Assembly (NCBI GenBank): GCA_021162745.1
Contig: JAGGYC010000109.1
Location: forward strand, 1-34,916
Reading direction: 5' to 3'
Origin: Desulfuromonas sp.
GTDB lineage: Bacteria; Desulfobacterota; Desulfuromonadia; Desulfuromonadales; Desulfuromonadaceae
DNA length: 34,916 nt
Position numbers and translations under genes: made by a program. Below are positions 15,462-23,730 of this stretch, in pieces. The number at the start of each line of letters is the position of its first letter. Position 1 is the stretch's first letter. The notes under the pieces are model-generated. The model did no database searches. It was given only the letters and a program-made list of their open reading frames with translations, and was not told the DNA's origin.

Positions 15462-16033
15462 CAGAACGACTCCTTCACTGTGGGCGAAATGTGCGGATGA
15501 AGTTTGCCCGTAAATGAGCATAGGCAATCACCCTGTACTGATCCTTTGACCGCCGTGCTGCCCTTACCGATGATGTCGACCGTACCTTTGCCGATCAAAG
15601 TGACTTTCCCTTCAGCGGTCACATCAGCTTTGCCACCAATATCAACTTGAGCATCGCCAACAACATTGATCGTCATTTTTCCAGCTTGGCGGTCATATTC
15701 AAAGAAACCACCGTCCTTGAACTCAACCCGACGCTTATGCTTTACGTTAGCAGGCGCGGGGTAGCTGTTTTGATAGATCGCTGGCAACGCAACCCCTTGA
15801 CCAAGGTCGCCACCGGGGCTAAGCACCATCACCTGTTCCCCCGGTTCAGGTGCCCACCAATCGCGATCTTCACCAGCACGGCGGGTAAACCATTTCAGCG
15901 GCTTTGTGGTGATCTTGCCAATATCAACAGTAACGGTTTCGCTTGGTTCGTCTAAAGTTGCCACAGTGCCAATACGCAGCACGTTAGCCATGCGGCGTTC
16001 AAGCTCGGTGATGCGGTAAAGGAGATCACTCAT
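15461..16033 (-). CDS. Baseplate assembly protein V (tail spike)
   Basis: A 190-aa spike protein of the P2 gpV/Mu gp45 family. The N-terminal half (LLYRITELERRMANVLRIGT, then WWAPEPGEQVMVLSPGGD) is the OB-fold. The C-terminal half has the repetitive beta-prism with alternating Val, Asp and Gly (DAQVDIGGKADVTAEGKVTL). The tip ends in CSFTGKLHPHISPTVKESF, including the HxH that binds iron at the spike apex in P2 gpV. The protein pierces the outer membrane. It overlaps neighbours at both ends. Confidence 0.93.
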   Translation of the reverse strand: MSDLLYRITELERRMANVLRIGTVATLDEPSETVTVDIGKITTKPLKWFTRRAGEDRDWWAPEPGEQVMVLSPGGDLGQGVALPAIYQNSYPAPANVKHKRRVEFKDGGFFEYDRQAGKMTINVVGDAQVDIGGKADVTAEGKVTLIGKGTVDIIGKGSTAVKGSVQGDCLCSFTGKLHPHISPTVKESF

Positions 16034-16550
16034 CGGTCACCTCAATATAATCATCTACGTGGGGCAGCCCAATTTCGGGGGTGATGCCTAGGAAAATCTG
16101 AGAAGGGGTAACACCCTCATCGGTCCAGATCGATTCACCTAGTTCGATTTCGTGACTCCATTCGACCCGCCAAACAAGGTAGCCGAGCAGTTCTTGCTCA
16201 AAAGCATCCTGATCCACGGTCAAAATCTTTGAGGGTGATACCTTTTGACCAAACCTGCGCCCTTGGTGGATAAACAGGGCGGTATCCATGGCCAGAGTCA
16301 GAGCAGATAACCCAGCGTCGGCACCAACAACGCCCGAGATGCAGCGAGCGGCAAAACGCAACGACATCGTTAACTGCTCGGTGCCTTTGTCGTCCTGCGG
16401 GGTCACGTCCTGTACCTCGATAAATACAGCGGGTACCGATACTTGGCGCCTCAATTTAGGGTAAGCACCAACCGTTACCGTGCTGGGCAGCTGGGCGTTT
16501 AAGTGGTCGATAATGGCGGTATGTAAAGCGTCGATCATTTTTTGCCCCAA
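16026..16550 (-). CDS. Tail completion/terminator protein (Gp37-like)
   Basis: A 174-aa protein beginning MIDALHTAIIDHLNAQLP and containing VSVPAVFIEVQDVTPQDDKGTEQL, a pattern seen in phage Gp37/tail terminator-like proteins that cap the growing tail. It lies between the minor tail protein Z-like gene and the baseplate spike gene, with 16-bp and 8-bp overlaps. The assignment rests on this pattern and on position. Confidence 0.65.
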   Translation of the reverse strand: MGQKMIDALHTAIIDHLNAQLPSTVTVGAYPKLRRQVSVPAVFIEVQDVTPQDDKGTEQLTMSLRFAARCISGVVGADAGLSALTLAMDTALFIHQGRRFGQKVSPSKILTVDQDAFEQELLGYLVWRVEWSHEIELGESIWTDEGVTPSQIFLGITPEIGLPHVDDYIEVTDE

Positions 16551-17152
16551 TCAACGAGGTAACGTAAGTCGTGTTCAAAGCGCTGTTCGAATATCGCCGC
16601 GGCCTCGCCCACGTATTTAGGTACAATGTGTGCGGCTTCCGGCTGAACAGGCACCATCATCTTGATCAATGGTAGCCGCTTGCGCCCTAGCCGTTTCCAC
16701 ACACCCGGCTTGCCGGTGCCATACACATCGGCCACAAATGCACCGGGATAATAACGTTTACCGACACGCACACCACTTTTAGTTTGCCTTAGTTTAAGTT
16801 TTAATGCCTCAACGCCCATGGGGTTAACCCCGATCCATAGCGTTGCCATGGTGGTATCTTTACTCATGGTGTTGCGGCCGTTGCCACCCTTGCGAAAACG
16901 CATTGCCAGCCGTTTTTTGGTGGTGCCAAGCTCGGCGTTTAAATCGCGCAGCACCTGAGTGCGCAGCCAGTCACGGGTATGGCGTGCCGCCCATGTTGCG
17001 GCGTTGCGTACCTGCTCGGGTAACGCGCCTAGCTTCTCAGCCAATCCCGCAGTGTCGAAGCTGGTATAAAGTTCACCCGCCCTAACTGTTGGCCGGCTGC
17101 CGCTGCCATGGTGCGACAGACTGCTTGGCGCTATGTCGTAAGGCATGCTCAC
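16535..17152 (-). CDS. Minor tail protein Z-like
   Basis: A 205-aa basic protein resembling the phage minor tail protein Z (prophage gpZ) family: FDTAGLAEKLGALPEQVRNAATWAARHT, then RFRKGG, TLWIGVNPMGVEALK and PGAFVADVYGTGKPGVWKR are typical. In lambda, Z is needed for tail-head joining competence. It overlaps the upstream connector gene by an ATGA and its neighbour downstream by 16 bp. Confidence 0.75.
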   Translation of the reverse strand: MSMPYDIAPSSLSHHGSGSRPTVRAGELYTSFDTAGLAEKLGALPEQVRNAATWAARHTRDWLRTQVLRDLNAELGTTKKRLAMRFRKGGNGRNTMSKDTTMATLWIGVNPMGVEALKLKLRQTKSGVRVGKRYYPGAFVADVYGTGKPGVWKRLGRKRLPLIKMMVPVQPEAAHIVPKYVGEAAAIFEQRFEHDLRYLVDWGKK

Positions 17153-17439
17153 AGCTGATTCACCCGGATCTCGGTTAAATCATTACGATGCGGGATCATC
17201 TCAAATATCAGCCAGCGCAGGCCATCAGTGGTAGTTAACACGTTCTCTTCAGCCAGCTCGGCGGCAACGTCTGGCAGGCAGCGGAATACAGTTGCAGACA
17301 TGCCTCCGCGGGACATGCCCAGAGTGGTGTCATCAACCTCTTCATCAAGCAACATGCGGCGAACACCGGCTGGCGTTGTTACGTCCTCGCCAAAATCAGT
17401 CAGGGCGCAGCGCGGTACTTCAAAGGGGTCGATGTTCAT
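17149..17439 (-). CDS. Probable head-tail joining protein (lambda FII-like)
   Basis: A 96-aa protein starting MNIDPFEVPRCALTDFGEDVT. Features are TPAGVRRMLLDEEVDD in the first third, a central CLPDVAAELAEENVLTT and a beta-rich end, as in the lambda gpFII/phage attachment family that links the connector to the tail. Position immediately upstream of Z and downstream of the head module fits. Overlap with both neighbours is 4 bp. Confidence 0.65.
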   Translation of the reverse strand: MNIDPFEVPRCALTDFGEDVTTPAGVRRMLLDEEVDDTTLGMSRGGMSATVFRCLPDVAAELAEENVLTTTDGLRWLIFEMIPHRNDLTEIRVNQL

Positions 17440-17858
17440 GGGGCCACCTGCACAATCCGTTTATTTTCAGGGTTGGCACTATCAGCCCCAAACCAGCGCA
17501 CAGCGCGATAGGTATATTGAGCGCGAACGTAGCTCATGCCATCGGCGCGGCAGGCAGTGTAGAGTTCACGGTCTGCCAGCTTGCGCTCGTCAGCGCAGAG
17601 ATAACCCTCACGCAACAACTGATACAGCGCATCGTGGATCAGCGAACCACGCATAAAGGATTTGGTATCAACGGTTGGGCCGCTCGGGCCATCCCAGCAG
17701 TAACCCACCGCAATCATCAAATAACCATCAGTGGTCAGTTTGATATAGTCGGATGCGATATCACGTGGCGGCTTAATGTCGACCTGCACTGCGTAGCCAC
17801 ACACCAGCTGGTAGCGGTAGCCACCAATAAAGCGTATTTTGGGGCTAGTTTTTGCCAT
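17436..17858 (-). CDS. DUF1353 protein
   Basis: A 140-aa protein with the DUF1353 signature: GYCWDGPSGPTVDT followed by SLIHDALYQLLREGYL and DRELYTACRADGM. The DUF1353 family is common in phage lysis and tail regions and its biochemical role is not established; conserved His and Asp residues hint at a metal-dependent hydrolase. It is followed, with a 4-bp overlap, by the connector gene and preceded by a small membrane protein and a DUF5675 protein, so it may belong to a lysis cassette. Confidence 0.8.
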   Translation of the reverse strand: MAKTSPKIRFIGGYRYQLVCGYAVQVDIKPPRDIASDYIKLTTDGYLMIAVGYCWDGPSGPTVDTKSFMRGSLIHDALYQLLREGYLCADERKLADRELYTACRADGMSYVRAQYTYRAVRWFGADSANPENKRIVQVAP

Positions 17859-18058
17859 TAACTTTCACCGTGCCCGCGTCCGCCAACACCAACAACCGCA
17901 GCGGCAGCACCGGTGGCGGCACCAGCAATAAGTGCCTCCCTGGTTAGCCCGCCCTGGGCAGCAGTGGCTGCAGCACCAGTAGCGGCGCCGGCGACAACAC
18001 CGGCAATGGTGGTGGTAGCTTTTTTACCAAGTAACCAGTTGAATAACTTTGCTAACAT
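17858..18058 (-). CDS. Small Ala/Gly-rich membrane protein, possible holin
   Basis: A 66-aa protein beginning MLAKLFNWLLGKKATTT, followed by two Ala/Gly/Val-rich hydrophobic stretches (TIAGVVAGAATGAAATAA and a similar one near the C-terminus) and a charged end. Size and hydrophobicity would allow a class II-type holin or a pore component. It lies between the DUF5675 and DUF1353 genes with direct abutment or one-base overlap. No family is recognised, so the role is inferred. Confidence 0.65.
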   Translation of the reverse strand: MLAKLFNWLLGKKATTTIAGVVAGAATGAAATAAQGGLTREALIAGAATGAAAAVVGVGGRGHGES

Positions 18059-18457
18059 CTAATACCTCTCGTAGATCGTTAAATGGAACGGCTGGCGACC
18101 AACTTCCCGCAGGAAGGTTTTGAACGTTTTGCCGCTGTTGAGCAGCGCACGATCGCCAGCCAGTTTGCCAAAATGTTCACCAAGTAAAATACAACCCTCG
18201 GTATGCTCAACCCTGTTACCAGCGTGAAACAGTACATAGGTTCGCCCTGGTACTTTTGTGACCTCAAACGTGCCGCCATGCGTTGGCGACTCAAATGGTT
18301 TGCATATGTACTGCTGCGCGGGGATGCTGGATCGGCTGACTTCGTTTTCACGATCTGGCGGCTCCAACGTGCAGCAAAAAACCTGTTTATTGATGCGCAA
18401 CACGCCAAAGGTGCCCTGTTCAGATTCTTCGAGGCGGATCAGTTCGACGATGTTCAT
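18059..18457 (-). CDS. DUF5675 protein
   Basis: A 132-aa protein of the DUF5675 family: GTFGVLRINKQVFCCTLEPPDR at the start, then SSIPAQQYICKPF, and the GNRVEHTEGCILLGE motif with conserved His and Cys near residues 85-95. The HxEGCILLG element resembles the catalytic loop of L,D-transpeptidase-type enzymes, and the family often replaces or accompanies endolysins in phage lysis regions. This could be the cell-wall-active lysis protein, since no other endolysin is seen. The enzymatic role is inference. Confidence 0.8.
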   Translation of the reverse strand: MNIVELIRLEESEQGTFGVLRINKQVFCCTLEPPDRENEVSRSSIPAQQYICKPFESPTHGGTFEVTKVPGRTYVLFHAGNRVEHTEGCILLGEHFGKLAGDRALLNSGKTFKTFLREVGRQPFHLTIYERY

Positions 18458-18461
18458 GGCC

Positions 18462-18815
18462 CTACCCTTTCACCAACAACGTGACGCCGCTGGCAGCGAC
18501 CATCAGCCCGATGGTGTACAAAAACTGCAAAGCCTTATCGCCCGGTGTACGCTGTAGCTTTTTTATTTCCTCAGACAAGACCTTAACTTCACTCTTTAAC
18601 GCACCGATATTGCAGGCTTCGTGCTTTCTTTCCATACCCTGAATGCGACGCTCATGGCCTTTAAGCCAATCGCGGTGTTCACCCTGCCCTTCGCGTAAAT
18701 GCTCAATATCTTTTTTCTGCGCAGCCAAATTTTCGAGCACCTCGCCCATACGTTCGAGCCGCTCCGACATCTGTCGTTGCTGGTCGGCAATTTGCTTTAT
18801 TAACTGATCCGGCAC
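18462..18815 (-). CDS. Coiled-coil protein with C-terminal membrane anchor (XhlA-like)
   Basis: About 117 aa. A long charged coiled coil (residues 1-90) is followed by one hydrophobic segment (ALQFLYTIGLMVAASGVTLLV) at the C-terminus, the layout of XhlA/holin-associated proteins. The frame opens with GTG at 18827, but the GTG at 18815 has GAGG 6 nt upstream and is preferred. It is the first gene after a strong terminator at 18842-18884 and starts the lysis-like cassette. Confidence 0.7.
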   Translation of the reverse strand: MPDQLIKQIADQQRQMSERLERMGEVLENLAAQKKDIEHLREGQGEHRDWLKGHERRIQGMERKHEACNIGALKSEVKVLSEEIKKLQRTPGDKALQFLYTIGLMVAASGVTLLVKG

Positions 18816-18841
18816 GGTTTGCCTCACGATGATTGAGGGTT

Positions 18842-18884
18842 AAAAAAAGGCAGGCGACTAAGGAGGAGTGAAACGACGCCTGCC
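18842..18884 (-). terminator. Intrinsic terminator after the head module
   Basis: An 8-bp perfect stem (GGCAGGCG 18849-18856 with CGCCTGCC 18877-18884) is followed on the - strand by seven T's (18842-18848). It sits 44 bp after the stop of the 18928-19362 gene. A second perfect hairpin, TGCCGGGG/CCCCGGCA with an 8-nt loop (18893-18916), lies just before it. Only about 26 bp separate the T run from the preferred GTG start of the next gene. Confidence 0.85.
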
Positions 18885-18927
18885 CAAAGGTGTGCCGGGG
18901 GATGGCTACCCCGGCACTGTCAGAGGT

Positions 18928-19362
18928 TTAATTCCCGGCGTCGCTACCCTCTTCTGGGTCGGCGCTTTCTTCGCTTGTACAATCCAGCTCCACTTCCACA
19001 AACATGGCCTCAAAGCCATCGAGTCGTTCGGTCAGGGCGGCGATCTGCTCCGACTGCGCTTCAACGATTTGCTGCAGGCGGTTGAATGCCTTTTTTGCCT
19101 CACCGCTGAACACTTTGGCGGCGGCGGCTTTGACTTTGGCCTGTCGTGCATTAGCCTGACCGGACACTTGCTTTTTGATGGCGGCAATATTGTCATCAGT
19201 GGCCTTTAGAGCCTTGCCGCTATTGACCAGCATGGAGGCCACGTCGTTGGTGATCTGGCGTTTTTCGCCGTTGACGATGATAATGGTGCCAACGGGCAGG
19301 TCATGCCCGTTGACGACGGTGGCTGTTTGTAGGACCAGCCGATCGAATTTAAACTTTTTCAA
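18928..19362 (-). CDS. Hypothetical head-module protein with coiled coil
   Basis: A 144-aa protein. The N-terminal 55 residues are beta-rich (FDRLVLQTATVVNGHDLPVGTII), with an NGEKRQITNDVASMLVNSGKA segment typical of small phage head proteins. A Lys/Ala/Gln-rich coiled coil follows (60-120), then an acidic tail. It follows the capsid gene by 14 bp and precedes two hairpins, so it is the last gene of the head module. A decoration or stabilising role is possible but unproven. Confidence 0.65.
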   Translation of the reverse strand: MKKFKFDRLVLQTATVVNGHDLPVGTIIIVNGEKRQITNDVASMLVNSGKALKATDDNIAAIKKQVSGQANARQAKVKAAAAKVFSGEAKKAFNRLQQIVEAQSEQIAALTERLDGFEAMFVEVELDCTSEESADPEEGSDAGN

Positions 19363-19376
19363 AGCTGCCCCCTTTC

Positions 19377-21368
19377 TTAGCCGTTAAGAATGTCTTTAAC
19401 CGCGGCGAACGATTGCGGATGGCGCACGGCGATGTCGCACAGCATGGTGCTGGTCATCTCCACCAATCCCTGCTTTTTGAGGCTGTACGGATCAATGATG
19501 ATCTCGATTACGCCCCACTCGCCAATGAGCAGGTCATCCCAATTGCCGAAGATACCGGCGCTGCAGATACCATCGGCGGTGCCTTTGGTCAGACTGCTTG
19601 GCATCTGATTGGTGACACCGGCACGGTAGCCGTTGACCTCGCCGAAGCCTTTTTCTCCCTTACCCCAGACCATGCGACCGGAATTAGCGGTGACCTCGGT
19701 GTTTTTAAGGGTGCCACGGGTTGAGGCATTAAAGAGATAAGCCATGGTGCCGATATCGGCGTTATCCACGGCCAGTTCGGTTTCCATGCCAACCATCATG
19801 CCGTGATCTGGAGCCGCGCCATTGGTGCCGCCGACTACCAGGCCGATTCCGCTGGTGTTGAGAATACCGGTGGGCTGATCGCCACCTGCACCGTTGATGG
19901 CAGCCAGGTCGAGGCCAGTGGCGTTGACCTTAGCCAGGTCGTTACGAAAAAATTGCTCAATATCCATAGACGACTGCGCCAGCAACTGCTTGCTGTACGG
20001 GATGGTGGCGATGGCGGATTTTGGTGCCATGTTCACTTGGCCGAAGAAGTTGGTCATGTCGGTATCGGCAGTATTGCTGCCAGGGTTCTCACCGGTCCAG
20101 TTGAGGCTGGAGGTTCCTTCCTGACGTGGGAACTTGAGGTCACCAGACAGGCCGCCGAGTACCTGGGCACCCAACTGCTTGACCATCATACGGTTACGCA
20201 GCAGCTCGATGATGGGCATCAGGATGGTATCCACGGTATGACCACCGGCAGGATCACTGCCCATGGTGGCTGGTGCGCGAACGCTGAGACTGGTGGGGAT
20301 AAAGATACCGTCGGTGCTGCGGCCAAGTTGTTTGGCGATCTGATCGGAGATTTCACGCTCCAAACACTTTTCGCCACCGTAGGCAGCAACGTTGAGGGCG
20401 CGGATCAGGCTGAACTGCTGATCCTCACGCTCGCTGAGCAGGTCGCCAACAGGTTCGGGCAGAGCGCCATCATCGGCTTTGAGACCCATGCGCTCCATAA
20501 CGGCGGCGCGGCAGGCATCGACGGACTTACCGTTGTCGACAAACTGACGGCAAAGATCGCTCACACCGGGGGTGCTGGCAAACTGACGACCAATGGCATC
20601 GATTTCGGTGGCGCGGGCGCGTTCTGCGCTACGGATGGCGTCGGCGTCGGGTGTTACTGCGGGGGCAACTGTACGGGACGGTTCTACCGGCGGCGTTGCT
20701 GCCGGTACAGGTTGTGGCTCTTGATTTGGTTGTGGCATGTTTCGCTCCTGTGGTGATTGGGGCTGTGCCCCCGGTTGATTATTGTTTGTCAGACCTGCCG
20801 ATCGGGCCTTGCTCTGGGCATCGGCACCGATTGGACAGGCTGACAATTCGGTAATTTTCCAGCGAGTGGTAACTTTTAACGGGCCATCGAAGCTGCGACC
20901 CTGAATGATTTGCCGTTCCCCTTCGGGGATCCAGTACGCTTCCAACACGGTGTAACCGCAGCTGTAATCGGTAAGGTGCCCCTCGGTGGTGCGCAGGTAA
21001 GCTCCGGCAGCCTCTTCGGCTTCGGAATAGTGGCTGCGACCTACGAGCTGGGTGCCGTTTACGGCCAAGCCCCGGCAACTGCCGAGGATGCTATCGACAC
21101 CGCCACGCCAGTGGGTATCCAACAAAACCACTTGGCGGTTTTCGGGGATGACGCAACCGCCCATCAGCAGCACTTCATCCACAACGGCCCAACGTTCCCA
21201 ATCAAATACGGCCACCGGCTCTTCGGTGGCGGCAACGACTTCAACGCTGCGGGTTTTTTCATCGAGACTGGAGGGGCGGCCATCGGCGGCAGTGCGAATG
21301 GCAAAGCTGCGGAAGTTCATCCCCTCGGGCAGATAGTGGTCACTTTGCTGGGGTTGCGGCTGGGGCAT
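19377..21368 (-). CDS. Prohead protease-major capsid protein fusion
   Basis: A single 663-aa frame. Residues about 17-195 match the HK97-type prohead protease (U35 family), with catalytic His in LLDTHW and Ser in DYSCGY. A Pro/Gln-rich linker and an Ala-rich helical scaffold-like delta region follow (about 200-330). The remainder is an HK97-fold major capsid protein (GGHTVDTILMPIIELLRNR, later GTMAYLFNASTRGTLKN). The protease would cut itself and the delta domain from the capsid during maturation. Such fusions are known in some siphoviruses and myoviruses but are less common than separate genes. The start overlaps the portal gene by 29 bp. Confidence 0.9.
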   Translation of the reverse strand: MPQPQPQQSDHYLPEGMNFRSFAIRTAADGRPSSLDEKTRSVEVVAATEEPVAVFDWERWAVVDEVLLMGGCVIPENRQVVLLDTHWRGGVDSILGSCRGLAVNGTQLVGRSHYSEAEEAAGAYLRTTEGHLTDYSCGYTVLEAYWIPEGERQIIQGRSFDGPLKVTTRWKITELSACPIGADAQSKARSAGLTNNNQPGAQPQSPQERNMPQPNQEPQPVPAATPPVEPSRTVAPAVTPDADAIRSAERARATEIDAIGRQFASTPGVSDLCRQFVDNGKSVDACRAAVMERMGLKADDGALPEPVGDLLSEREDQQFSLIRALNVAAYGGEKCLEREISDQIAKQLGRSTDGIFIPTSLSVRAPATMGSDPAGGHTVDTILMPIIELLRNRMMVKQLGAQVLGGLSGDLKFPRQEGTSSLNWTGENPGSNTADTDMTNFFGQVNMAPKSAIATIPYSKQLLAQSSMDIEQFFRNDLAKVNATGLDLAAINGAGGDQPTGILNTSGIGLVVGGTNGAAPDHGMMVGMETELAVDNADIGTMAYLFNASTRGTLKNTEVTANSGRMVWGKGEKGFGEVNGYRAGVTNQMPSSLTKGTADGICSAGIFGNWDDLLIGEWGVIEIIIDPYSLKKQGLVEMTSTMLCDIAVRHPQSFAAVKDILNG

Positions 21369-22815
21369 TGGTTTTACTCCTTGGATTCAAAATGGCTTCA
21401 AGATCGATCCCCTTGCCATCGGCATACTCTCGCTCGGCGGCCATCAGATCGATCTCTTCATAAAAATCAATCCCGCGCTCGGCCAGCATACGGGTGAGGC
21501 TGCGGGTTTTAGCTTCCAGGTAGAAGGCATTCATGTCCTTGACTGGATCCACCCAGCCCCACACGCGGGGGAACCACTTGCCTACGTTGATGCGTTCAAA
21601 CTGAGCCAGTGGCAGTGCTACGGACTGATTGAGCATGGCGTTTTTAAGCCAGGCGGTTTTTATGGTCTGGCAGAAGCCATCGGCCACAAAGGCTTGCAGC
21701 ACTTTCCAGCCATCGCGGGCAGTGAGTTCTCCCTGGCGGATGCTGGAAAAGTTGACGTCGGTGAGATCGCCGGTGAGGGAGTGATAGGGAACGCCCCAGC
21801 CGGAGCAGGCACCGCGTAGTTGCAGTTTGGTGAATGGTTCGGTATCGCCGTTGGGATAGCCGGGGTTAAATTCCTTGAAATCCCAGCCGATGGGCAGTTT
21901 TTCGAGGATGCCGGGTTCAAAATCGGTGATGACACTGCCATCCTCTTCGGTCTCGCTGCCGTCATATTCGCTGCCGTCTTCACCGATATCGGGGCTGTTT
22001 TGGGTGAAAAAGCCCATTTTGCTGGCACCAGCACGGGCGGCGGTAAGGGCAGCCTCTTCAAAGCCATCGAGCTGGCCAAGGCGGCGGATGGTGGTGTGCG
22101 ACATGGGGACACCGCGCGATTGGCGGATGCTTTCGGTTAAAAATCCGTGGTGAATTTTTTCCGCCGGCACACGGCGGAAGCTGTTGCCGAATGCGGCGTT
22201 GCTACCGGTATCGCCCGGGTGTTTTTTGAGCAGATGATAGGCGACGGGGCGATCCCACTGGTCAAACTCGATCCCCATGCGGATAACATTGCCACCGGGC
22301 ACACTAGACTGGGCACGGTTGAGGTTTTCGTCCAGGTGATCGGCTTCGATAAAGCGGATGGCAAAGCCGTACTTGTTGGGGAAGCCTTCGACCATCTCCA
22401 CCAGGCATTCGCCATCACGGGCGATGGTGGTGATATAGAGCTGCAGGCATTCGAGCCAACTGAGCTTGCCGGTCACATCGCAGATACCGCGCTTGCCCCA
22501 GTCGACCCAGCCCTCTTCCACGGCGATATTGGCGGTTTTGTCCAGTTCGCCATCGGCGGTGCGGGCCTTGTTTTGCAGGACGATGCCTGCGGGGCCGATA
22601 ACGTTAACCTTGAGCAGACGCGCAAAGTTTTTGGCGTAGTCGTTATTTTGGAACAGCCAACGGCTCTTGCCGCGCAATGGGCGCAGACCGGCACGGATAT
22701 CGGCGTCGAAACTCTGGCTACCAAGGCCGAAGGAGCCGAGGCGTCCTGACTTGGCGGCCTCGAAGCTGCGCTGGTGGGATCTCTGATTAGATCGCACGGA
22801 AATCATTAAAGGCAT
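21340..22815 (-). CDS. Portal protein (lambda GpB-like)
   Basis: A 491-aa portal of the lambda B family, near the usual 480-530 aa. Signatures are LLKVNVIGPAGIVLQNKA near residues 70-85, IEADHLDENLN, the RGVPMSHTTIRRLGQLDGFEEAALTAAR segment and NFSSIRQGELTARDGW. Twelve copies form the ring at one capsid vertex for DNA packaging and tail attachment. An alternative start at M4 cannot be ruled out. It overlaps both neighbours. Confidence 0.95.
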   Translation of the reverse strand: MPLMISVRSNQRSHQRSFEAAKSGRLGSFGLGSQSFDADIRAGLRPLRGKSRWLFQNNDYAKNFARLLKVNVIGPAGIVLQNKARTADGELDKTANIAVEEGWVDWGKRGICDVTGKLSWLECLQLYITTIARDGECLVEMVEGFPNKYGFAIRFIEADHLDENLNRAQSSVPGGNVIRMGIEFDQWDRPVAYHLLKKHPGDTGSNAAFGNSFRRVPAEKIHHGFLTESIRQSRGVPMSHTTIRRLGQLDGFEEAALTAARAGASKMGFFTQNSPDIGEDGSEYDGSETEEDGSVITDFEPGILEKLPIGWDFKEFNPGYPNGDTEPFTKLQLRGACSGWGVPYHSLTGDLTDVNFSSIRQGELTARDGWKVLQAFVADGFCQTIKTAWLKNAMLNQSVALPLAQFERINVGKWFPRVWGWVDPVKDMNAFYLEAKTRSLTRMLAERGIDFYEEIDLMAAEREYADGKGIDLEAILNPRSKTNAPAATPAK

Positions 22816-23159
22816 TGCCCGGCCTCCGCTTGTTTTTTGGCCTGCTTGGCGGCACGGATCGGGAAGATCAGCTGCGCAGGAACGATGGTGTCGTCATCGC
22901 GCAGCATTCCGATCTGCTGCACCACGTAAAAATCGGCTTTGGTGGTGCAGGCAGCTTGTGCCTGGTCGATGCTATCGACAATTCCCATTACGTCCCACAC
23001 GGTACGGCGACCGTTAGGGATGCGAATGCGGCCAACGAGGTAGAGGGTTTGGGGGGGTGATGCCGACGGCTTGTGGCGCAGCATCACGACTGCATATACC
23101 GCCGAATATAAAACGACCACGGCACAGGCGATGATGACGGGGCTTGTGAGGTGGATCAT
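22806..23159 (-). CDS. Hypothetical protein with N-terminal membrane segment
   Basis: A 117-aa protein beginning MIHLTSPVIIACAVVVLYSA, one hydrophobic segment, followed by a soluble domain with SASPPQTLYLVGRIRIP and WDVMGIVDSIDQAQAACTT. The ATG at 23159 overlaps the upstream stop as ATGA, so it is preferred over the longer frame. It lies between the gpW-like and portal genes. No family is recognised. Confidence 0.65.
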   Translation of the reverse strand: MIHLTSPVIIACAVVVLYSAVYAVVMLRHKPSASPPQTLYLVGRIRIPNGRRTVWDVMGIVDSIDQAQAACTTKADFYVVQQIGMLRDDDTIVPAQLIFPIRAAKQAKKQAEAGQCL

Positions 23160-23695
23160 GGGAACCTCGCTTTGATCAACCGGCTGGTTTTGCCGGACTG
23201 TTTGCGTTGATAGGCGGCCCACTCACGGGCGTAGCGATTGCGGGCGGCGATAAGATCGAGAATGTCGGTGCGCTCGATCGATAGTCCGTTGTAGGTATAT
23301 TTGAGTTGATCGGTGGTGGCGCGGCCTTCAAGGGTAGCCTCGATGGCATCGAGCATTTTTTTACAGTGGGGACGGGTGTCGGTACCGGCGGCCACATTGG
23401 CCGGATTGGCCAGAATCTGGATGAGGCCGGTGGCGGTGGTGAAACGCTGGCCGTCTTTGGTGGCGGCTTCGACAATAGTATAGGTGCCGGGCGTCCAATT
23501 TTCGGTGGTTGCAAAAGGGACATTGGCAACATGGCTTGAGCCATTAGCTGTGGTGGAAAATTCGACAACTTTGGGGCCGTTGAGCACATATTTGAGCACC
23601 CAGCCATCAGCGGCGCTGTAGGCCGCCAATGAGCGGATGAAGGTGAGGGTGTCACCGGCAAATAGTTGTTGGGGTATGGGGGAGATGTTTTCCAT
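23156..23695 (-). CDS. Probable head-tail connector component (gpW-like C-terminus)
   Basis: A 179-aa protein. Residues 1-110 are beta-rich (Ig-like alternation, VLKYVLNGPKVVEFSTTANG). The C-terminal part (MLDAIEATLEGRATTDQL, then ILDLIAARNRYAREWAAYQRK) resembles the helical lambda gpW/head-joining type often found just before the portal gene. The ATG at 23695 follows an AT-rich leader with direct repeats. It starts the head operon after the terminator of the toxin-antitoxin-chaperone cassette. Confidence 0.6.
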   Translation of the reverse strand: MENISPIPQQLFAGDTLTFIRSLAAYSAADGWVLKYVLNGPKVVEFSTTANGSSHVANVPFATTENWTPGTYTIVEAATKDGQRFTTATGLIQILANPANVAAGTDTRPHCKKMLDAIEATLEGRATTDQLKYTYNGLSIERTDILDLIAARNRYAREWAAYQRKQSGKTSRLIKARFP

Positions 23696-23730
23696 GCGTT
23701 AAGGATTGCATGTTTTTTGTAACGGATAAA

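Noticed and set aside
19803-20756. A 317-codon + strand frame opposite the capsid gene
   Set aside because: It lies wholly within the protease-capsid gene and has biased Gly/Ala/Thr composition with no known pattern; it is a shadow.
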